A stretch of DNA of 64,000 nt from Sodiomyces alkalinus F11 (taxonomy: Eukaryota > Ascomycota > Sordariomycetes > Glomerellales > Plectosphaerellaceae). Below the pieces are notes generated by a model, which saw nothing but the letters and a program-made list of their open reading frames with translations, was not told the DNA's origin and did no database searches. The DNA lies in contig NW_021167086.1 of NCBI RefSeq assembly GCF_003711515.1, forward strand, positions 1,077,149 to 1,141,148, given 5' to 3'. Positions within the stretch are counted from its first letter, which is position 1, and each line of letters opens with the position of its first letter. The position numbers and the translations under genes were made by a program. Positions 1 to 12,260 of this stretch are shown here, piece by piece.

Positions 1-1000
1 ACGACCGCACGACCACGACACGACCGCGACCTCGCCTCCGGCCGGGGGGGGGGGTATATTACGGGCTATAGCCCGCGGAATAATCCCCGGTAGTGGCCGG
101 GACTAAGAAGCACGGACCTCCTAGCGAGGCCCGTGCGATTCTATACGTACTTAGCCGCCTACACACGGCGTAGACTTTTCCTTTCCTCCTTTCCTTCCTT
201 AGTTCGAATAATCTATATTTTCGGCCTTAATACATACACAACTTTTGATAAGCCGTCACACCAATAGGTCGTTTAATAGAAGAAAGTCCTAATCGCCTGG
301 ATCTTAACCTAAGAGATAGTTAGCGATAGGCTAACTAAGGTACTTCCCCCGCAGAAATATAAGGCGTTTATATATCTATTAGGGATAGAGGACCTAAGCC
401 AGGAGGCTTAAGGTAATTTATAAGAGGCGCGGTGCTAAGTTTATAATATATAGCCTAGATTAACCGTTATTTTAGTGCCCTTTAGATTATTATTTAGGCA
501 CCCGTTTTTAACGTGGTTTTAAGGTTAATTTAACTACCTGTTTTTACACCCTTTTAATGTTTTTAGGTATAAAAAGAGCGCGCTTTTTAATAAGCCGTTC
601 TTTAACCGTTAGATTAATATCTAGGTTCTATTTTACCCTAGATTTACGGCTTTAATTAAGCAGAACAGTCAGGATTAATCCTGCAGTTCTAGTGGGGTAT
701 ATCAGATACCACCACACACTTATCGGGGTGTGACTTACGCCATTTAGATACTCGGATAGAGTACTTCCGACCGATGTATCCATATCGATTTCCCCTCCTT
801 TTACCTTATAGTTAGATATTTCCGCAGAGTATCTTTTACTCTTCTTCAATGCACACATATATCTTTTGCGTACCTTATTTATGTACTAACAGATATATAT
901 GCGTCGCATAAGAACACTTACAGAGCTACTACGTCAATAGTACGGCATCTGACCTTGTCATTTAAGGTACCTTATATTACTTGAAGCATCTGAAGTATCT
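1..1000. other. AT/TpA-rich gene-free tract, RIP-like
   Basis: After a short GC-rich start with a run of G at about 45-54, this stretch is dominated by TA, TTA and TAA words, and stops occur in all frames. The look matches the RIP-damaged transposon downstream, so it is probably another RIP-mutated repeat. I could not find its ends or a recognisable protein. One plus frame from 301 to about 630 has stops only of the TAA/TAG kind that RIP can make from CAA, CAG or TGG, but its translation resembles nothing I know. Confidence 0.5.
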
Positions 1001-2579
1001 GTACTTAATCCTACCCGCTAGGATGTCCTTGGATTTGCCCTACACGAGCCTCGGGGGTAGGTATAAGCCTCGGGGATGGGTATAGGCCTCGGGGATCAGG
1101 AAATAAGGGTGGACCCACGGTAAAACACTGGATAGGATCCAAATAGAGCAGTACTTCCGGAGGAGTACTGCCCTTATAAAAATAGGGCAAACGGTCTCGC
1201 ACACGTTATAACTGGACATAATAGACACACGAGAAGATTTCCCCCAAGTCAGAAGAGTGCATTTTGTTCGACAAGACGGTCCCTTTATGATTCTCGGCTC
1301 CCGATATAACGTCCAATATGCATGTGTCAATCAGAAACCGACTCCCATGCCTGTCTATCGCTACAATGCTAAGGTTAGGGCCGAATCGTGTTCGGGGATG
1401 ATCCATGATGTTCGCTTGCAGCGAACCTGGAATTGCGGGACGTGGGAAGGGAATACGAGAAACAACAAGCGCAGTTTTTGACTGCAGTAGCCACTGTAGC
1501 CGTACGAGGTAGAACAGGTAGACAGCATGGGAAGTGGGGTTTGCAACACCTATGACGATGCCGTGTCCTTGAAGTGAATCTATCGTGAGCACGATAAAAA
1601 CCATCGCAGAAGCGATCGCATCCGAGTCTTCCCAAACCACGATCATGGCCATGGGGTACCATGTTCTTGTCAGGTGGCGGACATTCATTCAAGCTTTCTT
1701 CTGTATGTACGGAGAAGAAGCCGGGCCCCATTAATTAGACCTCGTTCCAGACGCGTCAAGTCACTTCAGTGTACACGTGTAGTGCGCAGTACGTGTATTC
1801 TTAGAATTCTTGGGTCGGGGTCTTTTCAGCGCGAGGTACGATCTTCTCCAGAGCCCCAGGGCGGGTTGGTCGTGGTTGGTTGTTTGGTTGGTTGCTTGGT
1901 TGAGATGGGCTGTAATAACTGGCAGCGACGGCGTCTGCCGAACAAAAACGAGATGAACCAAAACTCGCAGGTGGTCAGCATCCCCAGCACCACATTGGGT
2001 AACCACCCAAGACACGTTGTCTGTGAACTAAATCCGGGCATACTTCCGTTTCCGTCGAGGTGTTCATCTTCTGCGTGCTGGGCTCAAAAGCTGCGGGATG
2101 AGTTGGCGGGGTCCGCCGGTCAGCTGAGAAAGAACTTGGTCGAACGGTCGCTAACGGCATGATTTGTCACCTACCTACCTATGTATGGAGCAGTCTAAAG
2201 TTCAGTTCATCTGGCATCGACTGCACGTTATACGGAGTATCGTAGCATGGATTCATAGGTCCAAAGCCATCTTGTCCAGACAGGATAACCGCGTCTATTT
2301 TAGCTGGGACCGGTTGAGCCCCGGCCGAGGGACGAAGTCACTAAGGTAGTCTCGGGATGATGGTATCTAAGGTACCTAGGTACGGAGCATAGGTATCGGT
2401 TACATTTATAAGATATCCAAGGCGCGGGTCCGTCCCGCGACCAAATTAATAATTTCTTCCGGTAATTACCTTAGGTACAGCCCGGAAGCGGGTATTGTGG
2501 ATTGTTGCGTGGTTACCTGCTACCTGGGATCGAGGCCGAACATAGGAATTCGTCGATAGGGATTCATTCCTTTGCAAAT
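1001..2579. other. Non-coding DNA between RIP-like tract and MULE
   Basis: Base composition here is more balanced than on either side. Several overlapping frames of 70-160 codons are open on both strands between 1206 and 2162, but none carries a recognisable domain and they conflict with each other, so I do not call a gene. The stretch holds a short period-19 repeat at 1048-1099 and a copy of the dispersed AAGGTACCTAGGTAC motif near 2369. Confidence 0.4.
1048..1099. repeat. Short tandem repeat, period 19
   Basis: The word GCCTCGGGG occurs at 1048, 1067 and 1086, exactly 19 bases apart. The spacers are similar (a GGTATAA or GGTATAG follows). This is a small minisatellite of nearly three copies with no visible function. 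Confidence 0.7.
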
Positions 2580-2588
2580 CTTTCCAAT
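2580..2588. repeat. Left target-site duplication of MULE
   Basis: The nine bases CTTTCCAAT directly abut the left inverted repeat. The nine bases abutting the right inverted repeat, at 5914-5922, are CTTTCTAAT. They differ only by a C-to-T change before A, which is the preferred RIP substitution. Nine base pairs is the usual target duplication of Mutator-like elements. Confidence 0.85.
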
Positions 2589-2734
2589 GAGTAGCGGTAT
2601 CCCGCATACCCCCTTCTGGTCTTCCGCATAAGCGTATCCCATTTAGGATCCCCTGCCAAGTGTTTTCCTCGGCTAGGAAATTAGCGTCTATGCCTAAAGT
2701 CCCGGTACATCGTAAGATCGTGGACACGAAGACG
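2589..2734 (+). repeat. Left terminal inverted repeat of MULE
   Basis: This matches the reverse complement of 5765-5913 along its whole length, with seven substitutions and one 3-bp indel near the inner end. At every substitution this copy has the C (or G) and the right copy the T (or A), so this copy is the less mutated, more ancestral one. A minus-strand open frame of 93 codons over this repeat (2446-2727) is incidental. Confidence 0.92.
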
Positions 2735-2941
2735 TTAGTGTTATGAATTAACTAAGGCCGAGGATTCTTAATTAATTAAAATTGCCTTATATTACTGACT
2801 ATTTACGAAACCTATGCCTTAACTATAACTACCACTGCTAATACTACTATCCGAAGTAACTAAACTGCTAGGGCTACGCCTGCTACGCCTACTATGCCTA
2901 CTGCTATTAAATCCAAAGCTGACTGCCCGGCGCCTGTTAGT

Positions 2942-2983
2942 TTAAGGGTGGTGGCTTAAGAATTAAGGGTGGTGGCTTAAGAA
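2942..2983. repeat. Perfect 21-bp tandem duplication inside MULE
   Basis: A 21-base unit beginning TTAAGGGTGGTGGC and ending TTAAGAA is present twice in a row without a mismatch (2942-2962 and 2963-2983). The ends of each unit are themselves inverted (TTAAG and CTTAA). It sits about 200 bp inside the left inverted repeat. The perfect identity in otherwise decayed DNA suggests a recent duplication. Confidence 0.85.
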
Positions 2984-4560
2984 TCGATAGCAGAGGAGGA
3001 TAGTATAACGGCTATTACTATATCGCTAGAGGTACTATCTAGGAAGCTAGCCACTATAATTAGCTAGGGGGGTACCTAAATGATACCTAAGACTACCCAC
3101 GTATTAGCCTAGCTATAAAGTCGGTTATTACTATACGAGAAGTCTCTATAGTAATAGTAGTAGCCTCCTCTTAAGCGGTTTAGGTCTTTTTACGCGGCGG
3201 CTACCGTGGCTTATCCTGCTCGTGCTACGATAATATCCTACTACTTCGAGCCCTAGGGTTACGAGCCCTACCCCGTTATAAGGCGTGCTATAAAGCACCA
3301 CCACGTTATATAGCAGGAGCGCGCCGTGTGGCAGGCTATATAGTAGTATTATCTTCGGTACTAGGGGGTAATAGTAGTAGTCGGTTATGATTCCGGGTTA
3401 TCGGGAGAATAAGAGGGTCGAGGATTCGGGTCCTCTCACGGACTTTATAGATCTCGGGCTAGAAGAGGTGGGAAAACAGTTAGAAGATATAGATAAACAG
3501 AGTATCAGAGAACTTATATAGTTCTAATTAACCCACTAATAGGGATTAACGTTAGTACGTTTAAATAGCGCCCTCGTTTTCGTTAAAACGCTATAAATCT
3601 CGTGACGATAGGGCAGGCCGTATTATATACGGAAGCTCTTCGTGTAATATAGAAGCGTATTACCCTTACTAACTGCTTCCTATGTAGGAAGATACTACCG
3701 CTAAATAAGCTCGAGAGCCCTAATAGTAACCTCGAAAACTAAGTTAGTCGTGGCGGGTTAGTCTTTATACTTTTTTATATAGTAGATACTCGCCTTAGCT
3801 AAGTTAACCTTTAGCCGCTCTTCCTTTCGCTCTATTATTCGTTAAATCTATATTAAGAGCTAGTCGATATTAGACTAATAGTTACGGAGGCTTTTCTTTA
3901 TGGCTCCGCGTACGTAGATTCTATTCGGCTTATAGCTCGGATACCGTAATTACGGAAGCGTTAAATAGCGTAATCGTAAAACTACTCTTACTAAGGCAGA
4001 TAGGTCTTTTTAAGATAACTAATAAGACCTATTATAGTTAGTAACGGTTAAGTAAAAGGCTAGCCGCGACTTATTAGGCTATTCGACGCTAAATTACCTT
4101 TTTAAGGACCCTTATCGCTTATTAAATTCCTCCTCCGTTAACGCGTATACATAGGACCTCTAAGAAGATATAAACCTATTAAGCGTTTAATTATAAGACT
4201 AATCTAGTATCGAATTACCCGGATTTAGCGGTATTTAAGTAGTTTAAGTATTTTCGGCGTCTTCTATTAGAACGTCTCTAGGGGTACCGCCGGTAATAAT
4301 ATCTAAATTAATATATTAAAAGGCAGCTATGTTAATATCGTCCTCTTCTCGAGTATCGGCGTTATACTAGTTATCGGATTAATCTTCTATAGGTAATAAG
4401 TTAATAATAACTCTAACTAAGCTAACCGAAATAAGAAGGTAATAAAAATCCGACTAATTATAAGCTATAAAAATAGGAAAAATAATAATAAACGCGTTAT
4501 AACTAAACCACTAAAAAGAATATTATAAACTTACCTCCAGAGCCGATAAGACTACTACCC

Positions 4561-4980
4561 TTAAGCGGCCTATCCTATTTCCTTCTAGTATTTATAAGGA
4601 CGTTCTTTATAATCTACTAAATATAAATCTGCTATAGTATATATAGAAAACTATCGTTCCACGTACTTTTAAGGGCTTTTTCGAAGTCTATAATAATAAT
4701 AGAGGGAAACGGGATAGTCTCCGCTAGGGTCACGGTCTTAATCTACTCGTAGAGTTATTTATACGCCTTATAGTTTTCCCTTAAAACTAGTGTAAAGTAG
4801 TAGTTAAAGGAATTATAGTCGGTAGCCACGCCTATAACCTTAAATAACGGTATATTAAACCTATCTACCTAGTTAAAAGAGGCTAAGGTTAGTCTTTTAC
4901 TAATAATTATAGGCTTTTCGATATCTTTTTACTTATAGAATAGGTATAATCTATTATTAATAACTCCGGATTACGTTATT
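4561..4980 (-). pseudogene. MULE transposase core, stop-interrupted
   Basis: Reading the minus strand from 4980 to 4561 in one frame gives about 140 codons with no frameshift in the conserved part, broken only by TAA and TAG. The translation has the order of motifs expected of a MULE transposase: RFNIPLFKVIGVATDYNSF, then YKxLYExIKTV, then FPSIIIIDFEKALKSTW with the second acidic catalytic Asp (codon at 4688-4686). It ends with QIYIxxIIKNVLIN, which aligns with the family's QICIWHI-KNV block. There the zinc-type Cys reads Tyr, as TGT to TAT would give. The first catalytic Asp could not be placed with certainty. The family is firm; the remaining N- and C-terminal parts are unreadable by eye. 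Confidence 0.82.
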
Positions 4981-5764
4981 ACTACTTAATATAAACCCGA
5001 TAACTCTAGAATATTATATTAATCCGCCCGGTCTCCGCGTTAACGTTATATAATAAATAGTAAGCCCCCGATTCCCCTACCTATAGTTTTTCGAGGAAAT
5101 ACTATATTAGGGATAAGAGTCCGTACTTCTTCTCCTATAGCTACCGCTAATAGTTTCGGATATCCTAATCGCTAATTAAGAGCTTATTAGGTAGATCGGC
5201 TTCCACCTTTTACTATACTTACTTAGCGATTCTAAAGGCTATTAACTTACCTATCTCGGAGAGGCCCTTTACGATATCCTTAATCCTCGATATACTAACT
5301 ACTTTTTAGGAATCTAGCCTCGTTATTATGGAGGCAGCTATAACTTTAGGAGGCGCGTGGTTATAGGTATCCTTTTCCGTGTTAGTGATAAATATCTAGT
5401 CGTCCTCGAGGAGTCTTATCTTAGTAAGCTAATAGTATCCGATTTTAACTATTTTACTACTTTTATAGATAGCTATTAATACGCGTGGATAGCCGCTATA
5501 GTTATATCTAAGGACTATATAATACACCTTACTATTTACGCGTTTATAGATTTATTTACGTATTACCCTATATCTTAGGCCGCGATAGTATACTTTTACG
5601 GCCTCGAGTAGGGCTTCGTGTATTAAAGCCCTTAAGGGCGTAGGCGGTTTCGGATAAGGGAAGGATATAGTAAGATTTTAAGGCTTAAGATTAATAAAAA
5701 TATCTTGAAAATAGCAGCGAATTCGTACGTTAAAGTATCTAAGGTAAGTCGGGTAAAAACTCTT

Positions 5765-5913
5765 CGTCTTCTTCGTGTCCACGATCTTACGATATACCGG
5801 GACTTTAGGCATAAACGCTAATTTCCTAACTGAGGAAAACACTTAGCAGGGGATCCTAAATAGGATACGCTTATGCGGAAGACCAGAAGGGGGTATACGG
5901 GATACCGCTACTC
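5765..5913 (-). repeat. Right terminal inverted repeat of MULE
   Basis: This is the reverse complement of 2589-2734. Compared in the left copy's orientation it carries six C-to-T and one G-to-A changes, four of the C-to-T changes at CpA, plus a 3-bp insertion. It lies on the transposase 5' side. Confidence 0.92.
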
Positions 5914-5922
5914 CTTTCTAAT
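5914..5922. repeat. Right target-site duplication of MULE
   Basis: CTTTCTAAT is the partner of CTTTCCAAT at 2580-2588; see that entry. Confidence 0.85.
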
Positions 5923-7820
5923 GCCCCGCCTATCGGATAATTTAGTCTTAGAGAGACTCTTCTCTACGTTTATGAAGTATTTACCCACCTCGTAGAGCAC
6001 CGGTGTTGTTCCGGAATACTTTACTTGACAACAACTCCCCCACGTGTACGTGCCTGATCCGTTTACGTACTCTATGACCCGGTGGTTCACCGGAAACTAG
6101 AATGTACAGATCGGAGTTTAATCCCACGCCGTCGAAGGGGAGAGAACGGGGAGGCGCTAAATTAAGACAAGCTAACGTGGTGGCTGACGAGCGAACTTCG
6201 AACCGCCTTGGGACTGGCCAATGGCCTCGGCTGGAGTTATTGCCTGTTAAGCCGCCTAAAATGAAAACATCAAAACCCCGAGTCGAAGGAGAAATAGCCG
6301 ACTGTTCAGTCGGGCCAGGGTCAAGAAAGAAAGAGATATGGAGTGAGGTGAGCAGCCACTTACCTGTATGATCGTGTTTTCCAGGTGGATGTATTTCCCT
6401 TCTACGGATAAGGTAGATCAATGAATCCGGCCTGTCCCCAGAGCACAGGTTGCAAGTTGGGACTTGCTTATGACCAACACGGGCCTTCTTTTGCCGCCCC
6501 CTTTCTCTCTGCCCTATCCTTCGTTGTTTTCTTCGCCTATTATCAACCTCGTCTTTCTTTCTTTCAACCCACAACGTACTCTCCCCTTTATACCCCATCC
6601 ATTAGCCTATCCACCCACCTATTCTAGGAGTACGAGAGGAATCAGGGGCCGGGTTTCTTTTGAACAACTCGCCATATCTTACTCCGTACGTGTCCCACCA
6701 GCCTCGAAAGCCCTCTCTTCCGTCCGTTCGTTCGCCGGCGTTCGCCACCCCTGTTTTTTTTTTTTTTTTGGTTGCTGTCGTCGTCGTCTTCGTCTTTCAT
6801 CTACTGCCAAAAAATTCCCGACTGACCGATCGGCCGCCTTACCGTCCTCTGCTTTCCGTGCACCACAACCCTACAGCGTTCGTTTCTGCTGTTTCTTCAT
6901 TGTTGCTTATTCTTAATTCCCCCTCTTTTTTTTTTCTTCTTCTTCTTTCATCCTCGCCTCTCTCGGCTTTCTTTTTATTGCTTCTTGGCCTTTTCTCATC
7001 TCCTGATTCGTCATCCTGTCATCGTCACGAAACGCCCACGCCTCAAATTCCGAGACTCATTGCTCGAACTCGACAACAACCCTGACAGAGACTTTCCGTG
7101 TGGTACATAATTCACGACATATCAATAATCTGTTAATATCTTAATCATCCCGAACAATCCGTTTTTTTCGAAGGTATGTTATGTTTCCCTGAGTCCGAGT
7201 CTTTTCTTTGCCCCTTCTCATACGCCCCGCCCCTTTGGAATCACCTCTTGTCCTCCCCCCTTCCCCCCCCAAAAGTTTCATCCCTCTCAGCCTCGAGGTT
7301 GTGCACCTCACGGGGCCCTCGCTCAGCGGATCCGAGACACTTGGTTCTTTGTCTGACCGAACGGTCGCTGTCATACCCATCGCACAGGCGGCCATAACCG
7401 TTGTCGAGGCCCCATCGGCCATCGCATATTGTGTGTGCATGAAGCCCCTTACTACTCCGTACACATCTGGAGGCACATCACATCTGACAAAGATTGACTG
7501 GCTGACCTTCCGGGGCTCTTTCAACAACCATAGCTCTTCACTGTCCCAATCCGTCGTGTCACCGAGCATACCCCGATCTCACTCGCTTGCTCCCGTCGCT
7601 ATCGCACCAAACTGCAGCCGACCTCGTATTAGTATTGATCCTGCCGGCAACACCGACCCTCGACCGTTTTTACCATACCGGGCCAGGAGAGCAAAAGGGA
7701 GCGATTAAAAAAAAACCCAGACATTCTGTTATTGTCCAACTCGGTCAGGAAACAGAACTTTTGCGCTCTCTCGTCTTGAACAGCCCTCTCTAATCGGCCC
7801 AAGGCCGCCCTTCTTTCTAC
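5923..7820. other. Pyrimidine-rich upstream region of the first gene
   Basis: From about 6480 to 7700 the plus strand is strongly C+T rich, with long T and TTC runs (for example 6752-6769 and 6930-6950), as is common in leaders of filamentous-fungal genes. Many open frames on both strands follow from that skew and carry Ser, Pro, Leu and Phe strings without domains. I call it promoter and 5' leader of the gene starting at 7821. TACTCCGTAC motifs occur near 6680 and 7454. Confidence 0.5.
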
Positions 7821-10800
7821 ATGCCCAAATTCTCGGTCGGGTTTGGCAGGCGGAAATCGTCCGCCGCCGAGGAAGACTTACAGAATGCACAAACAACAGG
7901 GGAACCCTCCTTTAGAGTCTTGACAAGGACAGAGGTTGGTAACGGCAGGACGTTTGATGGCGGTGCGAAACTGGCCAAGGCGACGACCCTGCCTATCCAT
8001 AGGCCGTCCCTGTCCCAGGCTTCGATGGAAGATAATATGTTCGCCGCCCTGAAGACCAACAGGTATGTTTTACCCAATTCTTTTTTTTTCTTTTTCCTTT
8101 TTTTCTCCTCCGCCATCCGTCTCCTTGGAAGTCGCCGTGGCTATGCTATGCATTCCTCTCGAAAATGTTCGATTCTTTTCTTTCATTTCCTGCCCTGCCG
8201 TCATGCTGTTGTCTCGGCCGTATCGTATTCCACCCCTGCCACCCATCTTGGCGAGGATCCTCTTATTCCTTGGCATTCCGCTACCTAAGCATTCTAGACT
8301 AACTCGGGCCTCAGGGGCAGTGGGTCGTCCAACACCACCAAAACAACTTCCACCGACACCTCATCACGCCACAGTCAGGCTTCTACTGCACCATCCTCCG
8401 CCGACATTGCCCATCAAGGAACACAGGAAGAATGGAAGGGCTCGAATAAAGCCGTTCATGGAAATATGACTGATCCCGTGCCTCCGAAACCATCGTCTCG
8501 GGGCTTTCTCGAAAGGGCCGGGAGGACGTTTTCCTTCGGCCAGAGAAAACACGCCCCCGTCGTGCCCTCCGTGGCAGACCACCCGCTCCCTTCTCCACCA
8601 TCGACGGCGCGAGCTTCGACGCAGGATGGCGATTCAACCCGCCGCTCCCGGCGATTAACTTCGTCCACTTCCAGCACCGCCACGCCCCCGAAGCTAGATG
8701 TCGAGAATGACTTCTCCTTGGATATGGGGTCCGACTTTGGCCAAATGTTCGACGGCAAGTTCAAGAGGAATAGCGCCATGACCCTGAAGGCCGTTCCTCG
8801 CGACGGTGCATCCAAGGAACCGACCGCCCCCCAACCTCAATCCAAAACCCGGCCAACTCACCTTACTCCTGCTCCGATCCATATTGACCATGCTGCCCAA
8901 GTCGACCCTTCGCCGCGTTCGTGGAGCAGCCAGCACTCTAATGAACATCTATTGAACTCCAGGTCGAACCCTAGCTCGCCGCCTGCTCTCGACGGTCAAC
9001 CTCTTCCCGTTCCTCGCCATGCTTCTCCCCTCAGCTTCTCCCCCAGCAGGCGGCCGTCGGACATCATCGAGGACGAGGACGTTGACCTTTTCAAAGATTC
9101 CCTAGCAGCAAGTCAATTGCTCGGCGGTTCGCAACAGCGCGAAAGGCCCGAGACACTGGCGCCACCGTCGTCGGGTGTAGCTCGGCGGAACGAGAACACT
9201 GGATCGACGGAAACGGACGACGGCATATTCGAGGGAGCCTTGGCCCAGTCCTCCCGCATCGCCAACCGCTTCGTCTCCCGAGCACCCAGCCCTCCTCGAA
9301 ATAAGGTCATGACGCCCGCTCAATTCGAACGTTATCGCCAGGATATCGAGCGCAAGGGATCCGCGGCTGACACGGGCAACCTGTCAAGTGGGGGACGGAA
9401 TGACGACGAGGAAGACGATTATGAGGACGACGACGATGAAATAGAGAAAGCCAAACAGGCAGCCAAGCAGAGAAGGAAGCAAGAGGCACACATGACAATC
9501 TATCGCCAGCAGATGATGAAGGTCACCGGCGAATCCTCCAGCTCACTGCCGTCCTCCCGCCCGGGCCTGCAGGCATCGTTGAGCTCGCCAAGTGTGTTGG
9601 CTCTCCCCGGCCAGACGGGAAGTGCATCTCCCAGGATCGTCGAGGACGGCGGAGACGAGGACGAAGAGATACCGCTCGCCATATTAGCCGCCCACGGGTT
9701 CCCGAACAGGAACAAGCCACCGAGTCGCCTGAGCATAATGGGATCTCACCCGGATTTGCGTTCCTCGATGCTTCACCCGCCCGCCCGACCCAGCTCGGGC
9801 CTCGGCAATGCCTCGGCCTCTCAAGCCGGAAACCGGGCTTCTCAGTTGCCCGCTTTCGCCAGACGGCTACCCCAAGACCCTTTCATCGGTGCCGGCTTGG
9901 TCAACGGGCCACCGCGCGAATCTATTAATTTCGCCGGCGGCTCGCCCCTCCCCAATGCCCAAGGTCCCCTCCCGCCCGGCGGCCTGGTTGGCGTCATCGC
10001 CAACGAAGAACGCTCGCGTGCCATGCGACGAGGCAGCCCCCAGGTTGATGCCCATGCCTTCAACTCGGCCATGGGCAACAGCTCAGCCTGGGACCCCGTC
10101 AACGGCATCCCTCCACACATGATGTATGGCGCGGGAGGCATGCCGCAAATGCCGCCCATGATGCTCTCGCCGGGGGATCAAGCACAGATTCAGATGACCC
10201 AGCAGATGCAGCAGTTTATGCAGATGCAGATGCAGTTCATGCAGATGATGACCGCCGGCGGCGCCAATCCGCCGATGGGCTTTCGTCCTATGAGTCAGAT
10301 GCCAGTGCCCTCGATTCCAGACAACATGAGTTCGCAACGACAGGCCTTCTTGGATCCCATGTCCTTTGGCATGGAGCCGCAGCGCCCATCCCTCGACCCG
10401 CGCATGCGGACTATGAGCATGGTACAGCCCAGTTCTGAGTCCTGGATTCATCCCGGCCCTGTCAGCGGATATACTCCTTCCATTGCTCCTTCGGAACGCA
10501 GCAACGTGGGACTGCCGGGCCGCTACAGGCCCGTCTCACAGGCGCCCCAGCGGATCTCGCAAGACCAGGGTTCGGTCCGGGACTTCTCTGGCGCGCGCCG
10601 CGCGTCGACCATGCCCAACGTGCTGGATGGGTGGGATCAACCCACTATCAGGCCGGTGGGGAAGACCCCCTCACCTCCCTTGCCGCACTCGTCTGATTAT
10701 CGAGGCAAGCCGAAGAACGATGACGACGATGATGACGAGAAGGGGTGGGAGGCCATGAAGGCGAAGCGGGAGAAGAAGCGGTCGCTGTGGAGGTCGAAGA

Positions 10801-10838
10801 AGATTATCGATCCCAATTTGGGTGCGTTGATTTCGTGA
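7821..10838 (+). CDS. Large disordered fungal protein of unknown function
   Basis: I infer two exons, 7821-8062 and 8315-10838, joined in frame to about 921 residues. The intron has donor AG|GTATGT, a CTAAC near its end and acceptor TCAG. The protein is rich in Ser, Pro and charged residues and has no recognised catalytic domain. Visible parts are a basic N-terminus (PKFSVGFGRRKSS), a segment FLERAGRTFSFGQRK at the start of the long exon, an acidic Asp/Glu tract next to a Lys/Arg-rich stretch around residues 445-475, a Met/Gln run of the form QMQQFMQMQMQFMQMM around residues 710-725, and a basic C-terminus after a DDDDDDEKGW tract. Homologues in related fungi are likely because the first exon reads as conserved sequence, but I cannot name a function. 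Confidence 0.75.
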
Positions 10839-11529
10839 GGGAGCGACTAGTAGAGAAGGGCGCTCAGGAGAGGAGGAGAGAACTCGGCTCAACCACACCG
10901 CCTACCATATGCTGCCCCATACGAGAAGCAGTTTGATGCCCCAGAGGGCTTCTTTGCGTGAGGAGCGAAACTGCTTGACTGAGAAGAGAAACGAGACCCA
11001 GGCTTGATGTCCCGCTCAGTCTGTAGGCATGGGCAGAGTCGGTTCATATTGGGCGTCAATTTTCGAGGAACACGGGGGGTATCTGAGCAGGGAAGAGGAT
11101 GGGTGTTCGCATATTAGCAAGTTATCATCGACCATTTATCTTTCATAATGCTTCCGAAATAATTCAAGAAAAGTTCAACAGATGTATCTATCGTTGAACA
11201 TCCTTCTCCCAGTTCACTGCATCCGACGCATATTCCCGTTGAGAATTGGTCCTAGGCGCTTATGCAAGGCGACACATTCTTCGGGATGAAGTTCCGCTTC
11301 TTTTCGATCCCTCTGGTATGGCCAGGGTCCCTAGCTCAAAGATCGACCGTTCCGCCAAGCCGGACGCAGCGATGGACTGCGGACACACCGTTGGCAGTGT
11401 AGTGGCATCAGGCATCATTCTTCACAACATTTGACCCCAATTGTATTACATCTTTTTCTTTTCTTTTCTTTTCTTTTCTTTTCGTTTCGGGGGGTTTTTT
11501 TCTTCTTTTTTTTTGATCTACGCGCATCT
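10839..11529. other. Convergent 3' intergenic region with TTTTC repeat
   Basis: This lies between two gene ends. It contains about six copies of TTTTC at 11453-11482, followed by further T runs to 11514. No open frame with a domain is seen. It probably holds the 3' UTRs and polyadenylation sites of both flanking genes. Confidence 0.5.

Positions 11530-12260
<731 letters not shown>

Larger units (their letters stand above)
2589..5913 (-). mobile_element. RIP-degraded Mutator-like DNA transposon (MULE)
   Basis: This 3325-bp element has every structural mark of a MULE. It has a 9-bp target-site duplication (2580-2588 and 5914-5922) and long terminal inverted repeats of about 146 and 149 bp that start GAGTAGCGGTATCCCG. 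Its minus-strand frame keeps the core of a MULE transposase around 4561-4980. Stops in that frame are TAA or TAG where Gln or Trp codons would be expected, the result of RIP. No intact protein remains, so the copy is dead unless helped in trans. Coding on the minus strand places the transposase start near the right end. Only the transposase core could be read; sequence from 2735 to 4560 is too decayed to assign. Confidence 0.88.

Noticed and set aside
1206..1688. 160-codon minus-strand frame and overlapping frames left of the MULE
   Set aside because: Several mutually exclusive frames are open and none shows a domain; it is more likely repeat-derived or chance.
2589..5913. LTR retrotransposon or LINE as the identity of the decayed element
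   Set aside because: The terminal repeats are inverted, not direct. The readable core matches a MULE transposase, not a reverse transcriptase, although DFEKAL briefly resembled a LINE motif.
5981..6598. 205-codon minus-strand frame right of the MULE
   Set aside because: It overlaps plus-strand frames in the same skewed DNA and shows no family resemblance or splice pattern.
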